Source: Petaurus breviceps papuanus
Lineage: Eukaryota; Chordata; Mammalia; Diprotodontia; Petauridae
Direction of reading: 5' to 3'
NCBI GenBank assembly: GCA_028583685.1
Contig: JAMXIF010000003.1
Span: forward strand, 55,817,084 to 55,881,083
DNA length: 64,000 nucleotides
Shown one piece after another: positions 44,916-56,785 of the stretch. Each line of letters starts with the position of its first letter. The first letter of the stretch is position 1. The translations under genes and the position numbers were made by a program. The notes beneath the pieces were generated by a model. It had not been told where the DNA came from and did not search any database. It saw only the letters and a list, made by a program, of their open reading frames with translations.

Positions 44916-46214
44916 TGTAACACCAATCAGGGCAGCACACTTGAGGGATGTTGCTGTGAATATATATTTAGGGTCAAATTACATAGTATAAGCACTCTAT
45001 TCAAAACTAAACCTTGAGCCAAGAAACTAAAGTATTCACAATTCTTAACAACATAACTTGTTACCAGGGTGGCTACTTAAAGAGATACAGAAGTATATAA
45101 CATAACATAGCATACCACCCACCTTATACTTATTTACACAAAAGGGGATCCCAGGCCAGGGTCTTCCTTAGCACAACACACTCCATCCCTAGGTCACAGT
45201 AGGTTGTAATCTCCTCAATCCAGAATGTCCAAGTAAGATCCCCTTGGGGTTTTATCCTTCTTCTCACCACCCTGCTCTTGCAGGCTCCCACCTGGCACTC
45301 TCAGGTACACACATGCTCTAATAAGCCAAAGAGTTCAAGTTCTAACACTGTTCCAGACCCTGCTTCCAAGCCAAAAGGGTGGGTCTCTGGGAGTTATGGC
45401 ACTTCCCCTCTCCCACTATAGACAACTCCATCCCCTGGGTTCCACCCCATTCCAGGGCGGCACAGCAGGAAAGCATGCTCACCACTCCTGCCATGCTGCA
45501 AAGCTTCCATCTCACCTTGGAGCTGAGTCCTGAATCCTAGGATTCCTTCTCCGCAGTTACAGGGACCGGATCACTTCCAACTCCTGCTTGAGTCTGCATG
45601 CAGGCAGCTCTCCTATGCATTCCATGTCTCACCTCATGGGGGAAGGGCTGCTCCATTCCAAGCTCTCCCTGATCCTGCCTGAGTCCAGGAACAGCAGGCT
45701 CCAGGGGCTCCTGACCCCAGCCTCTGTCTTTGGCCTATACCACCCCAACTCTAGGGCAGCTCATTCTCCCCTAGCCTTATGTGGGGAGGGGCTGCTCCAG
45801 TCTGGGTCCTGGGCACAGCAAAATAATACAATAAGTAGGATAAGAAGAAGGTAAAGGTAAAAACTATCATAATCAATCAGTATTGCAATAGACAGAATTC
45901 TAACTCTCTTAACAGAACTATTTATATACATCACCAGACTGAGAGAGCACCAACATCTGGGCTTGCAAAGCTGGGAGGCCCCTTATCAATGGCTACCCAG
46001 AGTATTGTCCAAGATCTCAAGAGTTCTTGGGTGAAGCATTCTTCCCATGAGTGAGCCCCTAAGCAATATCTCAGAATATATATATGTATACCACACACAC
46101 ACACACACACTTTTTACTAATAGGCCCACAGGCAGAAGGCACCAAAACCTACATGACTCATTATAGCTATGAATTACCAAGGTTCAAAGGAGATCTATCC
46201 TTCAGATGTTTACA
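44916..46214 (-). mobile_element. Long ERV solo LTR, about 1.3 kb
   Basis: On the plus strand it runs from tgtaacaccaatc to about cagatgtttaca. A minus-strand TATA-like sequence (gatgtatataaatag) lies near 45917-45931. The stretch 44975-45080 resembles 60755-60860 of the LTR at 60738. GC-rich promoter-like sequence fills 45250-45810. The target duplication was not confirmed and the right end is uncertain. Confidence 0.6.
46091..46110. repeat. (CA)n microsatellite inside the LTR
   Basis: About ten CA units. Confidence 0.9.
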
Positions 46215-46815
46215 ATTTAGCATGAGCCTGGGAAACAGCTCCAAAAAAAAAAATAGAAAAAAAAGCCAACACAAAAATCCCACCTTACCTGTGCTCACAA
46301 TATGGCAAAACTTTGGAGAACTAGAGTGTCTACCCTCAACCTTCTCTTCTCCAGATTAAACATTAATGGTTCTTTGAATTGGTACTTCTGTGGCATAGTA
46401 TCTATTAATGTCACCGTATTTCTCTCTTTTTCTCCTATGCGTGCTGCCCAATTTGTCAATGTCTTTTCTAGGTGTGATAACTAGAACCAAATACAATACT
46501 CTTATCTGTTACTCTGTTGAGTATTATAATACTCTACATAGATTGTAGAAATTGTGCAGGGCAAAATATAACAGACCTGTCAATCACTGAAAAGTGTATG
46601 CTATAAGTCTCTCAATGCTGCCTAAGATAAAAATAAACTTTTTCAATTGCTCTGTCTCAGTGCTGGCTCATTTTGAACTTTTATTCAAACCCCCCAGATG
46701 CTTTTTCACAAAACAGTTGTCTAACCCTATCTACCTCAGTTTTTTTATTTGTTTATGAAGTTGATCTTTATAAATCAGGTATGTGTGTGTGTGTTTATCC
46801 TTAATTATAAATTTT
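46215..46815. other. Unassigned sequence
   Basis: No gene or clear repeat. A (TG)n stub lies at 46782-46794. Confidence 0.5.
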
Positions 46816-46817
46816 AT

Positions 46818-47088
46818 CTTGAGAGGCAGCAAGAAGTGATACATAGAGTACTGATTTTAGAGTCAGGGATATAGGGTTCAAGAAAGGTAGAACATAATGG
46901 ATACAGTGTTAGATCTGGAGTCAGGAAGACTCTAGTTCAAATTTGGCCTCTGATATTTACTAGTTATGTGACCCTGAGCAAGTCATTTGACCTCTGGCTG
47001 CCTCATATCTAAGGTGGAGATAGTCACAGCTCCTACTCTCCAGGGTTGTTTTGACAAAAAATTAGATATTTGAAACTTCTTTGCAAAA
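46818..47088 (+). mobile_element. CORE-SINE inserted in or beside a SINE 5' end
   Basis: 46818-46880 is a 5' piece (ggcagcaagaagtgatac, gtactgattttagagtc). At 46882 a longer copy starts (aaggtagaacataatggat, agatctggagtcaggaag, tgaccctgagcaagtca, ctccagggttgttttgac). Confidence 0.65.
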
Positions 47089-47101
47089 CTTAAAGCTCAA
47101 T

Positions 47102-47274
47102 GGGGTGGCTGGGTGGTGCAGTGAGTAGAGCACCATCCCCAGAGTCGGGAGGACACAGGATCAGTTCTGGCCTCAGACACTTAACACCCACACACACACA
47201 CACAAAACAACTGGCCGTGTAACCTTGGACAAGTTACTTAACCCCAATTGCCTAAAACAAAACAAAACAAACCC
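47102..47274 (+). mobile_element. tRNA-derived SINE, type 1
   Basis: Body: gtggtgcagtgagtagagc, cagttctggcctcagac, accttggacaagttac, with a (CA)n run and a CAAAA-rich tail. The exact 13 bp duplication cttaaagctcaat lies at 47089-47101 and 47275-47287. Confidence 0.92.
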
Positions 47275-47287
47275 CTTAAAGCTCAAT

Positions 47288-48068
47288 ATAAATGCTAGTC
47301 ATTAAGTAACAGCTCTTATACACATAGACTATATAACCCTGGACAAGTCCAATACCCTTTCAGTGTTCTAGTCAACTCTCTGAGACTCTACATTGCAAAT
47401 AAGTTACCATCAGTGGATGGAATCCCTGTGCCCAAAGTTTCCTACCCTGATTAAAAAAGTAAGTTCTTGAACAAAAACACTCATTTTCCTCTTATTAGAT
47501 GTCACCTATGATTCTAGGGCCTGTTGAGAACTTTTGGGTCCTGGTTATCATACAGTGAGTTGGCTATCCCATCTAGTTTTGTTTCTTCTGCAAAACTGGT
47601 GTCTTCCGTCTGCGTCTTCATTCAAGAGATATTTAGAAGTTTGAACATCACAGATCCAAGAGTAAATTGCTTGAGATCTCATGGAGTTCATCATTCCTCA
47701 TGTCCCCAAATCCATCCTTATCAAGCTCTATCTTAGAAGATGTTCTTACCTTCTACTTTACTGAGATTTATCAATTTCCATATTTCCCTTCTTCATAGTG
47801 CAAAACTTTTAAACTATTTTTAAAAACATTTTTGCCCTTTTCTTTCATTCAGTCTCAAAGAAATAGGGAGCTCCTTTCTTTGATTATCCTCTGCTTGCTG
47901 CAGTGATTCTCTTTGCCTCATAGTACCTTCCAGAGTCTTTCCTCATCTTTAATCCACTCTTATACAACTTGAATTGCTTCTTATCCACTGACATTTTTCC
48001 CCTCTTCACAAATATTCATGTCTCCCATTTTTACAAATCTAACTCGATCCTATCAACCACTCAAACCA
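47288..48068. other. Mostly unassigned; possible L2 traces at 47860-48010
   Basis: The stretch tttgattatcctctgcttgc and accttccagagtctttcctc may be diverged L2. Otherwise nothing is recognised. Confidence 0.35.
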
Positions 48069-48069
48069 A

Positions 48070-48230
48070 AGTGCATAATACTTTACAATTTATGAGGCGC
48101 TTTTTTTTTTTGTGTGTGACAGTCATATGAGATATTTTAACAAGTACTGTTAGGTATATTTCTTATATGACAAAATCTATGTTCAGTGAAATTAAGTTAC
48201 TTACCTATAGTCAAATGGATAAGTAGAGTC
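48070..48230 (-). mobile_element. MIR SINE, very degraded
   Basis: Reads aatactttacaatttatgagg, gtcatatgagatatttta and gaaattaagttacttacc. Confidence 0.5.
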
Positions 48231-50140
48231 TTTATGTTGAACTTACCTAGAATTACATTATCAAGCTATTAATTTCACTTTTTCAGAGCATCAGAAAGCA
48301 GTACCTCTTCCTTTTTTATGATTATTTCTACTTTACTGACAAGTATCCACAATTTGATTAGGTTAAGAAATATTCTTATTGCTAAGATTACTTTAATTGT
48401 ATTCATATTTTAAAAACATGTATTTTTCTGACAATTTTTCTATTTGTAATTTTTCTGTGTAATAATACTTTCAAATTGATATTTTTTCTTAAATTTCTGA
48501 ATCATGTCTCCCACTTTTTTTCGATGAAGTGCCATCCATTTTCGCTACTTTTAAACTTACTATGATGGATGAGTCATCTAACTATCCCATTATCTGGCCA
48601 AGTGTGGATCATGATTTGGAAGATTGGCTAAAGATCAGGTATTTCATTACAATGGGTAGGAGAAAACCATTAGAAAGTGTTATGAGGCCAGATTGTACAT
48701 TTATCTATAGAGTATTCTGCTACCCATTTGCTTGTAGATTCTAAAGCAAAGGCAGCAATAAGAACAATCTTTTTCTCTGTTATTTTTTTTCTAAAGTACT
48801 CCATACTTCACCCTAATTTATTTTTTTAGGTAATGAATATGCAGCTGAGAAGCAACAAACAGATGGTCCTATACAGCATAAAATTATAGTTTGGTCTTCA
48901 ACTCCAGTTTGCTTCTGGGAAATTGTCATTTTTTTTTTTTCAGTTATGCTCATTGAAGTGTAGGGACTGCCTACCTAATACATTCACTGATTCAGCCAAA
49001 ACCAGATCCAACCCAGGAAATAGTCAGCAATATGTCCCTACACTCAAAAATAACATTATTCAGATTTGGAGAGGAGTGGACAGCATTCTGGAAAACACAT
49101 GTAAGGAACAGGAAACTATCATTTTCTTTGATCACTTTCAGGTGATCCCATTATATATTCTCATTTTAGAATGAAAGTTTGAAATGATAATTGAGAGACT
49201 TCTAGCAATGGTCACATCAATGACATTCCTTAATCAGATAAATATTTTATTTTCATGAATGACAATTCCATTAAAAATTCAAAGATGCAATATTCCTATA
49301 AATCATTAAACCTTGACATTTAGAGACCAAAGAAATAAAAAGTGGATATGGACATGTCACTCACCACCAGATGGCAATGATAGCCACTAGCCTGATCCTA
49401 TTTACTCATTGAACAGGTTTAGGAATTCTTAGGCTCTTAGTCTTGTGATCATGAGTTCCACATTTCTTGAGGAGTATGATGAGAAAGTCAAGGTTTTTAT
49501 CATTTGTAAATGATAAAATGTAGATGAATTTCAGGTAGGAGTGTGTATGTGTGTGTGTGTGTGTTTAAAAAGTTTATGGTAATCTTTATGTCCTTGAAGA
49601 TCTCCTTGGCTTTTCTCCTTAAAGGCACAAAGCCCTAGTTAGCTGCAGAATAGATATTTAACCCTCATTAAAAAAAAAACATTTTAAAAAGGTGAATTAT
49701 ACTTATTTCAAGTTTCATATTGTGCCTTGGAAATAAAGCAATACTGAATAGTTCATTTACATTATTTCAACCAATACCATGCACTGCATTTTGGGATAGT
49801 ATGACAAAGAGTTATTTCTTGAAGATGCTTTATATTTTGCCTTTAAAAAAAGAACAGGAAATAGAAACATTTTTCCTACTGCTTTTCCATTGAGCAGCAA
49901 AGCTACTACTACTCTTTTCACATCTCTAATTACCTGAATTTCAAATAGAGGAAAATAAATAAACCAAGAAAATGTCAGTTAAAATACCCAAATGCTTGAT
50001 TCTGATCAAATGGATTCACTTATTCATATCCATGTAAATGAATTGAACGCAGCAGATATTTGTGGTAAAATATTGAATTTTGAGGTATTGCCTTTCCAAT
50101 GATAAAAATTTAGAAAAATCAGATAAAGTCCTCTTCCTTT
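48231..50140. other. Long unique-looking AT-rich stretch
   Basis: No repeat or gene recognised in about 1.9 kb apart from a short GT run (49541-49564) and a CTCF-like motif (49364-49377). The small open frame at 48529-48744 shows no domain. Confidence 0.5.
49364..49377 (+). promoter_or_regulatory. Candidate CTCF-binding motif
   Basis: CCACCAGATGGCAA matches the published CTCF core CCASYAGRKGGCRS at 13 of 14 positions. It lies outside recognised repeats. Occupancy cannot be judged from sequence. Confidence 0.4.
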
Positions 50141-50148
50141 CTGTAATG

Positions 50149-50530
50149 ACAAGGCAGTTAGGTTTCTCAAAGGATAGAGCTCTTGGTCTAGAGTCAGAAA
50201 GACCTGAGTGCATATCTGTTCTTAGACATTCATTAGCTGTGTGACCCTGGGCAAGTCACTTAATCTCTTGTATAAGGAAATAGCAAAACACTCCAATATC
50301 TTTCTCAAGAAAACTCCATATTGGGGTGCAGCTAGGTGGTACAGTGAGTAGAGCACTGGCCCCGGAATCAGGACAACCTGAATTCAAATCTGGCCTCAAG
50401 TCACTTGGCACACTAGCTGTGTGACCTCGGGCAAGTCACTTAACCCTGATTGCCTTGCAAAAAAAAAAAAAGAAAACTCCATATGGGGTCATGAAGAGTC
50501 AGACATGACTAAACCACAACTTTAAAAATA
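50149..50530 (+). mobile_element. Mar1-type CORE-SINE split by a SINE
   Basis: Reads gagctcttggtctagagtc, gtgtgaccctgggcaagtc and caaaacactccaatatc, then after the insert ggggtcatgaagagtcag and acatgactaaaccacaac, the Mar1 end in plus order. Confidence 0.85.
50322..50469 (+). mobile_element. tRNA-derived SINE, type 1, inside Mar1
   Basis: Body: gctaggtggtacagtgag, actggccccggaatcagg, gtgacctcgggcaagtcac, with an A tail. The exact 15 bp duplication aagaaaactccatat lies at 50307-50321 and 50470-50484. Confidence 0.93.
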
Positions 50531-50880
50531 AAAGAAAAAACAAACCTATAATGTTGGATCAGTCTTCATGAACCATCATTTTATTCTTTGACTAAAAAGC
50601 TTTAATAGCCCTAGGGTCTATAGAACATTTCTCAGTATTTTGGCTTCAGACATCTTCAGTCTCTCCAGGATTATGTTTCTGGTGACCTAGATCTCTGGGG
50701 TGGAAGAATCAATAGGAAAGGGAGGTCATGCTTATTGGAGCCCCTAGTGACAATTACCATTGTCTTATTACTTCTAGTCAGAAACAGTGAAGTTGGGCAA
50801 ATTCACAGAAAGATGCTGATGTTACTTGGGACTAACATGACATTGAATTGTTTCCTTTTTTTTGGAATGGCCTGTGATGT

Positions 50881-50930
<50 letters not shown>
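50881..50930. repeat. (GT)n microsatellite
   Basis: About 24 GT units. Confidence 0.97.
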
Positions 50931-50931
<1 letters not shown>

Positions 50932-51429
50932 TAGCAGGGTAGGAGCCACTGCCGTGGGAGTACCAATATATGATGACTCCCACTCAAATGACTCCTTTTA
51001 TATCAGTAACTATAACCAGCACAATAGTCAATTTGTTTTATAACTAGAATTTCAATTTAATTGCCTCTAAATTGTGATTTGGACATAATTTTGTTTTAAT
51101 TAAAAAAATAGTACTATTCTTTACAGGACAATAAAATGAGTTTAACATTACTTCTCAACATTAGAAATCTATCATTTAAAAAAATTAATATAACATCTTT
51201 GGGAGCCCTGAATGATTTTGAAGCCACGATTTCAAAATTCACTATATATATATATTACAAAGATATATTTAGATCAGTTAATATTTTTCAGAATCAGAAG
51301 ATTAAATTTCCTTAAAAGGAAGTGATTGAATCTGCATTAGCCCCAGGTACAGGAAACTGATTCAAAAAAGAAAATGTCCAAAGGGCAGTTTGGGGAGAAA
51401 GGCACCTAAGGATGCCACCAACACTAATA

Positions 51430-51640
51430 ACAGTCTGCAAATATATAGCATCCTTCTCTAACTAGCTCGACTCACTTTGCACAAATTATTATAAATCTCT
51501 GCAGCCTTGTGAGGGGAGACAAAAGGGTGGGTTGTATTTTTCATATTCTCTAGATGAAAAATTCAGGCCCTTGACACTTAGAATGACTTGCCTCAGGTTA
51601 CAGAGAAAGACAGCAGAAGAGCTGGAATTAGAAACAGCCT
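51430..51640 (-). mobile_element. MIR SINE
   Basis: Reads aatctctgcagccttgtgag, tctagatgaaaaattcagg, gaatgacttgcctcaggtt and gagctggaattagaaac. Confidence 0.7.
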
Positions 51641-52229
51641 GATTTATCCCCTAGGGTGGGAGCAGCCTGCAGCAAATGTGCATTCCTATGGCCAACATAT
51701 GTTTTCTGTGTGAAGGGAAGGGGAGGCTATTTCTGTGCCAGCCCCAATTGGCCTTGGTTAGGTGGGGTTGGGTCACAGGCTTCCTGGCGTCCAACACTAC
51801 ACAGAACTCTGAGGGTAAAGTGCATAAGGAGAGTACACTTCCCTAGAGTTTCCTTAGGAAATCCCATTTTGCACAGACCGTTTTGGTGTTTTAAATTTTT
51901 TTAAACCTCTTTCAAGGACACTTTGATGGCTATTAACTAATGAGCCAAGAGCATGGGAATCAGGTGATATCTGTCTCAAAAGTCTCCATGAACTAAAGCT
52001 TCAAGGGGAAGAGAGGGACCTTGGCTCTTCTGTCTTTGTCAATATCCAACATATTCTGTAGCAAGCAAACTTCTGAACAGAGACAGCTATATGTCCCAAA
52101 AGTTTGGAGTCAAGGTCCTTTTCAGTTTTGATGCTCAGTGAGAATCAATTTCTTGTCATATTATGGTGAGCAAAGGCAGATTCAAAACTGTTGGTTATGG
52201 AAGGTGATATTTATGTATTACTTATTACA

Positions 52230-52230
<1 letters not shown>
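51641..52230. other. Unassigned sequence, slightly GC-richer at 51650-51890
   Basis: The 82-codon open frame at 51656-51904 has no recognised domain. No repeat seen. Confidence 0.45.

Positions 52231-52232
<2 letters not shown>

Positions 52233-52269
<37 letters not shown>
52233..52269. repeat. (GT)n microsatellite
   Basis: About 18 GT units beside the hAT-like repeat. Confidence 0.97.
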
Positions 52270-52270
<1 letters not shown>

Positions 52271-52431
52271 TGAACCCTTCTGACAGTCTGCAAAACCCTT
52301 GGACCCCTTCTCAGAATAAAGTTTTAAATACATAAAATAAGACCCATAGGATTATAAAGGAAATGAATTGTATTCATTTATGATAATCAAAATAGATTCT
52401 AAGAGTTTATAGACTCCAGTTTAAGAACCCA
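52270..52431. mobile_element. hAT-like DNA repeat, partial
   Basis: Reads ggaccccttctcagaataaa, ttaaatacataaaataag, aggattataaaggaaatg and agtttaagaaccc, the same family as 23782-23964. Confidence 0.55.
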
Positions 52432-52624
52432 TGCTCTATGAGTACTTTTCTCTCTATGTATTTTAACCTAAACTTTGATAACAGTTAATTATCATCTAAT
52501 ATTAATGCATAGATTTAGATTGATAATATTTTGCTATGATTTTTATGTAACTTTGAATAAGTCATTTGTCTTTAACAGATGAGGGAGAGAAAGGTTGATA
52601 AAAGTCAAAGCTAGGCCTTTGGTC

Positions 52625-52735
52625 TAACTCTAATAAGATGAAATTTAATAGCAATAAATGTAGTACTCTATGGTTTCAAAAATCAACTTCATGAGAGCTG
52701 ATGAAATATAAAAAATACCTTGTATCAACAATGCA
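52625..52735 (+). mobile_element. CR1/L3 LINE fragment
   Basis: Reads taagatgaaatttaatagc, aataaatgtagtactctatg and aaaatcaacttcatgag, the CR1 segment that encodes KMKFN.. in relatives. It probably continues at 53440-53520 beyond the LTR and LINE insertions. Confidence 0.65.
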
Positions 52736-52792
52736 GTATTCACAATGCCTATGCTAACTATAAATATGCTGATATGCATATTAATCACAAAA

Positions 52793-53245
52793 TGTAACAG
52801 GTTTTCTACATGGGAGAAAGCTAGAACATTTATTCAAATACCAGAAAACTGAGTCCCAAAACCAGAAAGTGAAAGCCATCACAGTAGCTATGGAGTTGGC
52901 AATGTAGTTAATTCAGTAAATACCCACATTCTCAAGCCTTCAAAACAGAATGGACTACTTCAGGCAAAGATCCTCCTCTCTTCACGCATTGCAACAGCTC
53001 AGGGTCCACACCACTCATTCCCAGCAGCTCTAGCCCCCCACAGTTCCCATCTCCAACAGTCCTCATCAGGAGTCCTTAGCAGAAATTCTGGCTGGCTCAA
53101 AAAAAAAAAAAAAGGAGCCGCTGCCACTGCTTCCAAACATCATGCTGGCTCCAGCTTGGCTCTGACTTCCTCCTGCCCTACCCCTTCCTACTACATCAGC
53201 AAATTCAAGGGGCATGGAAGATCTTCAAATCCCATAACCATTACA
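52793..53245 (-). mobile_element. ERV solo LTR
   Basis: Plus-strand ends are tgtaacagg and ccattaca, 453 bp. In sense it starts tgtaatggttatgggatttg with gaagatcttcc, like the LTR family at 8818 and 34340, but it is more diverged. An A-run at 53099-53113 lies inside. The target duplication was not confirmed. Confidence 0.7.
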
Positions 53246-53255
53246 GACATGGATG

Positions 53256-53432
53256 CACAGCCATTCCCCAGTTAATGAGCTCCCTCCTAGTTTCTAATTT
53301 GTGATTTGTTCTTCATGACTATAAATATTTTTGTTGAATTTTGTTTTCTTCTCTACTCAATGGGTGGGGAAGAAAAAGAGGGAAGGATAGAGTTTGGACC
53401 TGAAAAACATATTAAATTTAAATTTTAAAAAA
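53256..53432 (+). mobile_element. 5'-inverted L1 3' end (twin-priming type)
   Basis: 53256-53335 reads minus-strand L1 ORF2 end (cagccattccccagttaatg, gactataaatatttttgtt). 53350-53432 reads plus-strand L1 3'UTR (ctcaatgggtggggaag, atttaaattttaaaaaa). This head-to-head order is the classic outcome of twin priming (established for human L1). Confidence 0.6.
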
Positions 53433-53439
53433 GCTGTTG

Positions 53440-53520
53440 ATTTGGGCAGCCTGCAAGATCATTGTGAGTCTTCAGTGGGATATGACAGCCACAAAAACCA
53501 ATCTAATCTCACTATAAAAG
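53440..53520 (+). mobile_element. CR1/L3 LINE fragment (continuation)
   Basis: Reads gcctgcaagatcattgtg, agtcttcagtgggatatgac and agccacaaaaaccaatc, corresponding to the CR1 segment cagtgtgatatggcagcc. Confidence 0.65.
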
Positions 53521-53637
53521 TGTGACATTGTTCATGATTAAGAGAGATTAATTCGCAGAGGGATTAAAAATATGCAGACAGAACCCAAACCGAGTTGTGT
53601 AAACAAGGTTAGCACATTGTTAAAGTTTTGGTGTATC

Positions 53638-53790
53638 TGATATTATATATACTGTATTATGATATATTTTGTGTATATATGTATATTTATAGGAATATGA
53701 TATTATGTATATATTATGCAAAATTATATATGTATGTATATATGTGCATGTATACATACATATAAGTATATATGAGAGAGAGAGAAGAGA
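53638..53790. repeat. AT-rich (TATG)/(TA) low-complexity tract
   Basis: Runs of tatatatgtata and atacatacatata, ending in (GA)n. Confidence 0.9.
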
Positions 53791-53802
53791 GATCATTTCA
53801 GG

Positions 53803-54060
53803 GCACCTAGAAGGCACATAAAATAGAGCGGGGCCTGGAGTCAGGAACACCTGATTTCAAATTCAGCTTCAGATACTAGCTGTGTGATTATGGGCAAGTT
53901 GCTTGACCCTGTTTGCCTCAGTTTCCTTATCTATAAAACTGGGATAATAAAAGCTCTTAGCCTCCAGGGATGTTCTCATGATGAGATGAGATAATTGTAA
54001 AGTGCTTGGCATAAGTACTTGGTACATAGTAAGCACTACATAAATGTTTATCATTATCAT
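53803..54060 (+). mobile_element. CORE-SINE (MIR/THER-type)
   Basis: Reads gcctggagtcaggaacac, gtgattatgggcaagttgc, tgcctcagtttccttatc and catagtaagcactacataaa over its full length. Confidence 0.85.
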
Positions 54061-54695
54061 TGTTAATATTCTGTATATATGTCTATTGTCTCTATCAGGA
54101 TATTGTCATATACATGCAGGGTTCTCCCCAAATCAATCTATAATTTATCATCTCTATAAACAGTATCTATAACTATATATTCTAAAAGCAAACTGTAGAT
54201 GACAGAAATTCACATTTTCATATGTCTTTTGTTCTTTTCTGTATATTGAAGTATTTGTAGATGGCTATGGAATTCATAATAAAAAATAGGAAAAAAGAAA
54301 GCAATGGACATCTATAAAAATGGATACTAAAGGGCATCAAATTTCAAAATAAAATATCATGGAAAGTCATGCAACTTTTCTTTTCAGTCAGTGAACCTGC
54401 TAACAAATATGTCACTAGTTTTAATGGTGATTCAATATGCAATCATCTATGGAAGCAGAAGGTTGTGTATTCTATGATCCCTTGTGTAGTTCCCTTCTTT
54501 CCTTATGGCTATACTTCTCACTCTACTAGACTTCACCATATTCAGTTGCACTTTTTTCATTGGTGAGTTACTTCCAAAGCCTTCATTTTGAAGACGAGTT
54601 CATTCTCCTTGCTGTGTTTCTGACTCTTGTCTCCATGACCCTATAGAGAAATCTTTCCCCTTTCCTTCCTCTCCCCTCCCTTGCTTTTCAACTTC
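54061..54695. other. Unassigned sequence
   Basis: No gene or repeat recognised. Confidence 0.5.
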
Positions 54696-54699
54696 CATT

Positions 54700-54845
54700 T
54701 ATGTATTGTCTTCCACCATTATGATGTTAGTTCCTTGAGGGCAATGATTGTCTTTATTTTAGTTTATATTAGTATCCCTTGTGCTTAGTGATGTACCTAG
54801 CACATAGTAAGTGATTGATTCATGCTTATTGCCTGTCTATCTATA
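54700..54845 (+). mobile_element. L2 LINE 3' end
   Basis: Reads gttagttccttgagggcaa, tgattgtctttattttag, tagtatcccttgtgctta and agcacatagtaagtg. Confidence 0.75.
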
Positions 54846-55414
54846 ATATGGCAACCATCCCTTTATTCTTTTAATTGTCACAGTTTTTTAATGTTTTCTA
54901 AGTGGGTCATGCCAATGCCTGTCCTTCAGAAGATTACAATCTAGTTAAGGAGATAAGAATGTAATTGAAGGCTATGATACTTTATAGTAGACTTATAAAA
55001 CTGAACTAATATTGTCTTTTTTTCAGGTTCTTATTCTTCCTAATAGTAGATGTTCCTTGAGGCTCATTTATTGATTATCTACTTTTGAGTATTTATCTAG
55101 GCAAATGAATATTTTCTTGACTTCAAATATTAATTTACAATTTCTAGCTCTGTATTATCAGTATTATCCTTTAAATTAATTTTGGACCCTATATTTTATA
55201 TTATCTATAGATCTTTCTATATGAATGTCCAGTTATCAATTCAAACAATTTAGATAAAAGTAAACTAGTGTTATATTGCACCAAACCATCTCTTTCTCTC
55301 TCAGCTTTCTTTTCCATACAAATTAATTGTATTGCCTTTTACTCATGGGCTAGCCGTTTTCCTACATGAGATCTGCCCAATATCAAAGCTTGCTAAGAGA
55401 GATAAAAAAGTTGG
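54846..55414. other. Unassigned AT-rich sequence
   Basis: No gene or repeat recognised. Confidence 0.5.
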
Positions 55415-55415
55415 G

Positions 55416-55735
55416 GTTGATTCACTTATTCATCAGGAACTCATTAAGGACCTATGATGTTCCAGGAACTGGACTAGGAGTTGAGCTCCCATTCTACTTA
55501 GAAAAAGGACATCTACATGGATTAGCCAATATTAAACATGTATAGGATAAACAAAGCAGTTTTACTATAGGAAGACAGAAATAATTGGATAGAATTAGGA
55601 AAGCCCATGTGGGGGACATTTGACTTGAACTGAAACTTTAATAAATCCAGGACTTCTTTAAATTGAAGTTGAAAGGAGAATGTACTCTGGGTATAGCCTG
55701 TAGAAAGATTTGGAGGCAGGTGATGAGATATCATG
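55416..55735 (-). mobile_element. L2 LINE 3' region, diverged
   Basis: Reads ttcatcaggaactcattaag, gacctatgatgttccagg, gaactggactaggagttg and aggcaggtgatgagat. Confidence 0.6.
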
Positions 55736-55854
55736 TAATTGTAATAGCGAATACATCAGTTTATTTGGAATGTAATATGTATAAGCCAAGTAAGGTAGAT
55801 TTTGAGGGCATTGGGGGGGTCTGATAATGATTTTTGTTCTAACTATAGTAATAA

Positions 55855-56075
55855 TAGTTGACAATAGCCAACATTTCATAACACTTTAAGATTTAGCAAA
55901 GCTCTTTGCATGCTGTCTTTTTTTGATCTGCTCCACAATCCTGTGAAGTAGGTACTATTGGATACCTATTTTAAAGATAAGGGGATTGAGGCTCAGAGAG
56001 GTAAAGGGACTTGTAAGTATTAAAAAGGATGTAAGCTCAGGTCTTTCTGACTCCAAGTCCAGTTGGAGAAATCCA
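55855..56075 (-). mobile_element. MIR SINE
   Basis: Reads ctccacaatcctgtgaagta, ggtactattgg, attgaggctcagagagg and ctttctgactccaagtcc. Confidence 0.75.
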
Positions 56076-56079
56076 CCAC

Positions 56080-56775
56080 ATACTATAAAAGAACTCTGGT
56101 TTGCTCACCATATTGAGCATAAATTATTATGAATTAGTTTTACAATTTCAATAACATTCATGCTTGTACCTTTTTGTAAACTCTTGCATAACATGTAGGT
56201 TGCATTGTTTGTCTCTGCCATATTGCTAACCAACTCTTCAAGACCCCAGACATAATCCTTCTACATCTAGCCACCACCTTTTTCTTATATCTAATGTTGG
56301 CTACTGTGGTGCCTTAGTTTCTCCTCCATATAAGTTGTTTCTTATTTCTGGCCCTCCACAGAGGCAATAATACCACATTGAATTCTCTTAGCTAAAGCTT
56401 CTAGTCAGTTCAGTCTCTGACCCTACTCTGAACACAGGCATGTGCCACTATCTACCTAGTTACCTGGGATCAAAACTTTGCAAACCTGTTTGAGTTCAGC
56501 ATCTATATCACCCAAGATCCATCTCTTATTTTCAAAAATTTTCCACATTTCTCTCCTTCTTCTTTTCTCATTTCTCCTGCCATAGCTCCAGTCTAACTTA
56601 ACAGGTTCTCAGCCTAAATTGCTTCAACTGCTCCTTATCTGGCTATTTTAAATGAAGGTCTTCCATATTCAAATTCTTCCTGACTATCTTCCTTTAACAT
56701 AATGTCACTCCTCTCCTTGTACATCTCCAATAACTTACCCTATGATTCAGAAGGGATTTCAGAGGGCATCTTGTG
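56080..56775. other. Unassigned, possible diverged L2 at 56400-56760
   Basis: ctccttatctggctatttt and ttcttcctgactatcttcc have an L2 flavour but are too diverged to be sure. Confidence 0.35.
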
Positions 56776-56785
56776 GAATCTGAAA

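Noticed and set aside
45588-45854. 88-codon open frame in GC-rich sequence
   Set aside because: Inside the LTR at 44916-46214, with no recognised domain.
48529-48744. Small open frame in unique sequence
   Set aside because: 71 codons with no domain, no clear splice borders and no homology I can recognise.
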